From Periplaneta americana (taxonomy: Eukaryota > Arthropoda > Insecta > Blattodea > Blattidae), in NCBI RefSeq assembly GCF_040183065.1, contig NC_091131.1, positions 11,792,300 through 11,856,299 of the forward strand: a stretch of DNA of 64,000 bases, in the 5' to 3' direction. The translations under genes and the position numbers were made by a program. Position 1 is the stretch's first letter. Every line of letters begins with the position of its first letter. The notes under the pieces were generated by a model. It was given only the letters and a program-made list of their open reading frames with translations, searched no databases and was not told the origin of the DNA. This document shows positions 38,007-44,000 of this stretch, one piece after another.

Positions 38007-41000
38007 AGACTATTGAGGTCTAGCTTTTTAATTGGACGATGATGATTTATATGGTATTATTACATTAACACTGTCTAACTTAAAAATACATACCCAAGGG
38101 TCACGCAAGTTGATCCCTAGTCGACTTTGGGTTTCTACCAAATAAAGTTTACAAACCCCTCATTTAAGAGATGCAAGATAAATTACTTCCTAGAATCCTT
38201 AAACGTAGCTCTCTTTCTTTATTTGTTTCTTTGTGTCAAACTCCGACACGTTTGCCTTGTCAGTTATTATGGCTGCACATTTGCATGTAGCATGATAATT
38301 TTCGTGAACTGGTTTTTATACGCATTGCAACTGCACTTATTTATCGTTGTCGCAGCATAACCGGTTTCTGGCTGCAGGCTGCAGTCTTAAGAACAGTCAT
38401 ACCAGTATCAGAATTCCAGCTCGCCTGCCAACGAGCAAGTGGTCCACCTTGAGACTGTGATGACGAGTTCACCGTGCTCTGACTGAGAGAGTGCATCGCT
38501 AATTAGGCCAGGATTCGTATGCAAACCAGTGGCGTAGCGTCAATGTAAGCTAAAAAGCTAAGCTTCCTCAGTTAATAATAATTTCATAATAAACCTGCAG
38601 TTTATGGAGAAAATTATTTATTAATTTTAATAGAATTTATATTTACGCGTTAAATATTGTGATGCGGCAGCTCAGGATGATTTGTGATGCAGCAGTAAAC
38701 AAGAAGCCTGCACACACCAGCTTCCAAGCGGACTGGTTTCTTCTATGTAATCCACCCCGCAGATTTTCCATCCCTTTCTAACAAAACTACCCTAGTCGTA
38801 AGGCTCGCAAAGAAGCTAGCTTTAACATTTAAAATAAGTAGTTTCCGAGTTATCCCTTTTCGTCAGTTATGTTCAGTTGAAGTGTCAGTGTGCATTATGG
38901 CTGATATAATAAATAATGAGCGAAATAACAGTTCCTGACACTAGTTTACTTGAATTTCTTAGGACAATTGTATTATCAAGACTGACTTACGAACAAAAGT
39001 GTGATTTAAAAAAGAAATGACCGACTCCCTTGCTGTCAATGAAGGACACAACCAAAAGACAGACGCATACTTACGTAATGATACTAATATTGTGATTCCT
39101 CTAAGTATGACAGGGAGTGAGCTAATGTTATACGTATACGTGTCTATTTGTTAGAGATATGTGTAAACCGTGAAATCATATTTTACTACGTATCATTTGA
39201 GGTCATGCCTTATTGGTGTTACTTACGATGTTCCAACCAAAACCAATCTTCGACTGCTGACTTGAAATTGACTACTATTTATTTTAAGACTATATTTTTG
39301 TAATACGTTTCCTCATATTGCATGAAAGACAACTTGAGTTAGCTTCCCCTGCTCACAATTTCATGCCACTGATGCAAACGCCTATTTTTACTTGCCAGTT
39401 GAAAGTCATGCAATAGTAATATGCGTTACAAGAGCGGTATGTTGAAGTTTTCATGTTCGAGGAAAAGTTTAAAAAAGCGAAATGTAGTTGAGCTTTTTTA
39501 ATTTCCGAGAATTGAAAGAAAACATACCACTCGTGTATCGTACATTATTTTGTGCGAAGATCGTTTATTATATACCTGAAAGAGGAATTTCTAATTAGTT
39601 GCAATGAAATCTCCATCTTGGTTTCTGTTCAATGACGGCAAATTTGCAAAACAAAAATATCTATCTTCAACATTGTTGCTTTAAAATGTTTTCTGTGTTT
39701 ACTATACTCCAGCAGGCCGTGATATACATCTGTCTTTTTTTTTTCCCAGTCTGTGATGAGTCTGGAATCTTTTTGATTTTTTCAGGGCTTCCTTAATGTT
39801 ACTTGCATCACGAATGCAGTGACTTTAGTGGAGTTGTAGAGTTTACTTAATTTTTGCAAATATTTAAAAACAATAATTAACAGATGAAAGAGTAATGGAA
39901 CGGAGAAAAATTCTCTCCGGCGCCGGGATTTGAACCCGAGTTTTCAGCTCTAAGTGCTGATGCTTTATCCACTAAGCCACACCGGATACCCACCCCGGCA
40001 TCGGACAGAATTGTCTCAGTTTAAGTTCCAACTCTTGGGTCCCCTCTAGTGGCAGCCCTCTGCACTACATTAAAATAATATATATGATATGCGTAAATCA
40101 CTGCGTGATTTAAGACGGCGCTTATTCCGTCGGATCCCGGCCAACTAGTCACTCATAACGAGTGCACCTCAGCACATGTATGGACTTCAGCCCTACGTTC
40201 ATAGACATCTATGACGTACTGCAGAGGGCGGCCACTAGAGGGAACCCAAGAGTTGGAACTTAAACTGAGACAATTCTGTCCGATTCCGGGGTGGATATCC
40301 GGTGTGGCTTAGTGGATAAAGCATCAGCACGTAGAGCTGAAAACCAGGGTTCAAAACCCGGCGCCGGAGAGAATTTTTCTCCTTTCCAGTACTCTTTCAT
40401 CGTATGATGACACAGAAAATCTGCATGGAAATATCATATGTACTTCGGTACATTAAAATAATATATATATATATGATTAACAGTGCAATTCAGGTGAAAT
40501 TGCAGTGGTAAGTTTCCAATTTATAATTATTACTATATTGAACGTCTCTAAAAATAATATGTTAAAAGCTTAACGCAGTAAAATGAATATGTCAGTTAAG
40601 CGGTAAGAAGAAGGAAATTGTTGTGTGTGTTAGGTTGGGAATACTGAATGTGGAATTTTAGACTTACCGCGGATTGGTTTTGTGCGGAAAGCAAGCAAAT
40701 ATGCACGATCTCGCACAAAAACATTTTTATACATGTTCTGAACGTCTGTGGAGACTAGAGACGAGAATTTCATGCAGTCTAAAATCCCAAAATATGCATT
40801 CAAGCAGTATCAAACTATGAAAAATGCACGATCAAGCGAAAAATACATTATGCAACGAGCCTATAATGGTAGTAATTAAGACTCGAGTATGTTTATGAAA
40901 CGAGCGCAAGCGAGTTTCATAATTTTCATACGAGCGTCTTAATTACCATTATAGTCAAGTTTCATACGACTTCTTATGCTCGACCATATTTCTAACTTGA

Positions 41001-44000
41001 AATTATTCATAAGTATTCATGTTATTCATATCTGACTGAGGAGCGGAACTGACCTTGTGCAATACCTCGTAAATTGTGTGATGTGCGCAGACGCGAAAGT
41101 ATTGACTTTGGGCGCGTTTCCGAACAGGGGCAGCGGCATTTTCCCTAAGGTTAGAGCCCGGTTTAGGTGTGTGTTATTAATCGAAAAAATGTCACATAAA
41201 CATCCGTCCTATTCTCAATATTTTCTACCCCCTAATTTTCGTTTAATATACACACACCTGAACTGGGCTCTAATCTTAGGGAAAATGCCGCTGCCCCTGT
41301 TCGGAAGCGCGCCCTTGATTTTTTCCGAGAAACAAATGTCGACATTCACCTTGACATTTAAAAACGAGATGACAAATGGAATTTATTTGAATATTATTTA
41401 CAATTAGCGCTAGTTATTGTAGTAACAAAACTGATTTTATTTCAAATATATGTGATTTATTGATTTACTGTTGTCTTTCGATTGCATATCCGAGAATAAT
41501 CGATACTTGCGCTTTCATATTACTACAATGGTATTTTATGATTGGTGGAACACCTGAACTTTAATGAATAGGTGTACTTTAATGAGGTCCATTAAAGGGC
41601 TGCTACCAGGTGTATAATTACTACATTTCGGCATGGTCGAGCATAACATACATTAAAACATGCACGTTCATCTTTGTTCCAAATGTCTTATTTCACTTCA
41701 CTTTTTTTTTGCACAGTTAACAACTAACATCATTTCTAAATAGTTTTATGTGAGGTTCCTGCGCTTGTCAGTCAATATGTTTTTGTAGGCAGAGAATAAC
41801 CCCTCTACATCGCAAGAAGTTATGTGTACAAACTTCACCGAACCTTTTTCTATTACTTTTCTTTTTATTTTCCTTTTTCAATCCTGATTCCTGATAAAAA
41901 TCGAGAAACTGAGGTGTCCACTGAAAACAATTAAAACATTCATTTAAACTGAATACAATATACAGGGACATCACTATTTTTACCAACATTTTTAACATTA
42001 ACCTGGCTATACTCGGATACATTGTTATCCCCTTCCATTACAAGAGTTTGGTGTTACTAGTGCTGTATGTAAAAAAAATCATTTTACTTATTATAGAAGG
42101 AGAGAAAAGTAGTGTATCCATTTATGTTACAGGGAAATACGATATTACGATTTTCAGTTTGTTTATTACTTTTACGGTATTTTATCAAAATACAGTAGAG
42201 TAGTAACAGTTTTTTTTTCCACAAACTCAACTCTTCAGGCGTTTGTATTCATTATATAATGGATACTTTAATCAGCATATTACCGTACTTTCGTTAACTC
42301 TAATCTTCACTCCTGCTCAGTCCACACAGATAAAGTTATTCAGTCATGCTACACATCGTACCTGTGCGAAACAAGCAGGGCCAGGTGCTTATGGAGATCG
42401 CGAAAATCACGACATAATAGATATACAATATATTTTTACTAATCTTTACGAATCAAGTGATTCTGATTAATAATATGCGGATAAAACAATCGCGACACAT
42501 CGCGAAATAGAGTTCTAATAGCGAAATATAAACACATTCGCGAATTATCATTATTGCGTCGTTTTATAGCGCATTTCATATTCTGAATTCTTTTGTCGGA
42601 CTATTTTTTCATTTGAATTTGTTATACAGTCAAGTAGCGTACATTACATGGTATTCCAGGTATTCTGATTACATTAGTGAACTCAAAAAACGGAGAATTC
42701 AACATTTCACTAATAATTTGAAAGTGTTAATTTTAGAGCTACAAGTTTTTTTTTCGTTTTTAAAGAATATATGTTAAATAGTCTCAATCCAACAAATATT
42801 GTCTATTGGCCATACCGCACCTTTACCAGAATCCAACGAACCTTTTGTTAATTATTTGGAAATTAATATTCATACTGAGTTAATACTTCAATTCCAAAAT
42901 AATTGTATTTTCCAAAATTTCCATTAATATCCGCCAAGTGTACAAATCAATCTCCAACAATCTCTTCCGACACTAATATTTAAAAACACAAATTATAAAA
43001 TTAATCTCCATAAATACCTGCCCTGGAATTAAGTTTCAATAATATAGGCTCTTTCTTCTATAGAAAACGCAACCATATTTCTGAAACACACTATACTCTG
43101 TACTGTTTACTTCACTGCTAGCAGACTTCGAATGCAACAGCGGCCGTAAGTTTGTGTGGCTGAGGGGAGCAAGAACATTACTGCAAGGGATGGGAGTCAA
43201 GTACATTCAGAAATTCAGGTACAATAAAAATGCAAGTAAAAATAAAGTGATATCCCGGTATATTATATGCATGATTACAATTAAAAAATGATTAATATGT
43301 ATCCCCAAAAAGACCGAAACATGCAAATATGCACGAAAAAAGTACAGATATTTGGAACCGGAAAGTAATGAAATGGATAAATACTAAGTTTGAGCTATGT
43401 CTTATGTTCTACAGGGACATCATTTCATTTTTACTAACATTTTAAATATTAACCTGTCTATACCTTTAGAGAACCGGAAACACCGCTTGCTCCCCCCTCC
43501 AAGACTGGAGTTCGATGATACAGGCGTAAAACACAAATCACTCTACTAGGTATAGGAAGGAAGAAAAGTAGTTCATCCATTTACGTAAACTAGGAAATAT
43601 CGCGATTTTGAGTTTGATCATTTTCATTAGGTTTTTCTTTAATCAAAGTACAGTGCTGTATTAAGAATAAGTGTTTTTACTCACGAAGTGAGTTATCCAT
43701 GCGAACGTATTCATTATGCAGTGTATATTATACTGTCTACAGCACATTAGCGTACAATATAGAGAAAGAAGTTAAATTGAAAAATAATCATAATATGAAT
43801 ATTTAAACACAATTTTGAAAATGGTGGCCGTTCATTTCGATACAGGCTTCAGTTCTTTTGTGCATATTATCGCACTATAGACTACTGCATCTAATTCCAA
43901 TTGCCAGTTTCGTCCTTTGTACTAGTAACTCATGTTGAAATAATTCTGTACCTACTCTACGTACTGTAAATTCAATCTTCACTTCTGCCCCAACCGAAAA

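Noticed and set aside
39910-40385. Two tRNA genes in opposite orientation
   Set aside because: The cloverleaf is good, but position 33 is C, the T loop of one copy is altered, both lie in one mobile element, and the sequence continues into SINE-like DNA.
41057-41407. Forward 116-codon open frame
   Set aside because: It runs through the MITE at 41110-41314 and its flanking repeat; the empty-site copy lacks the frame.
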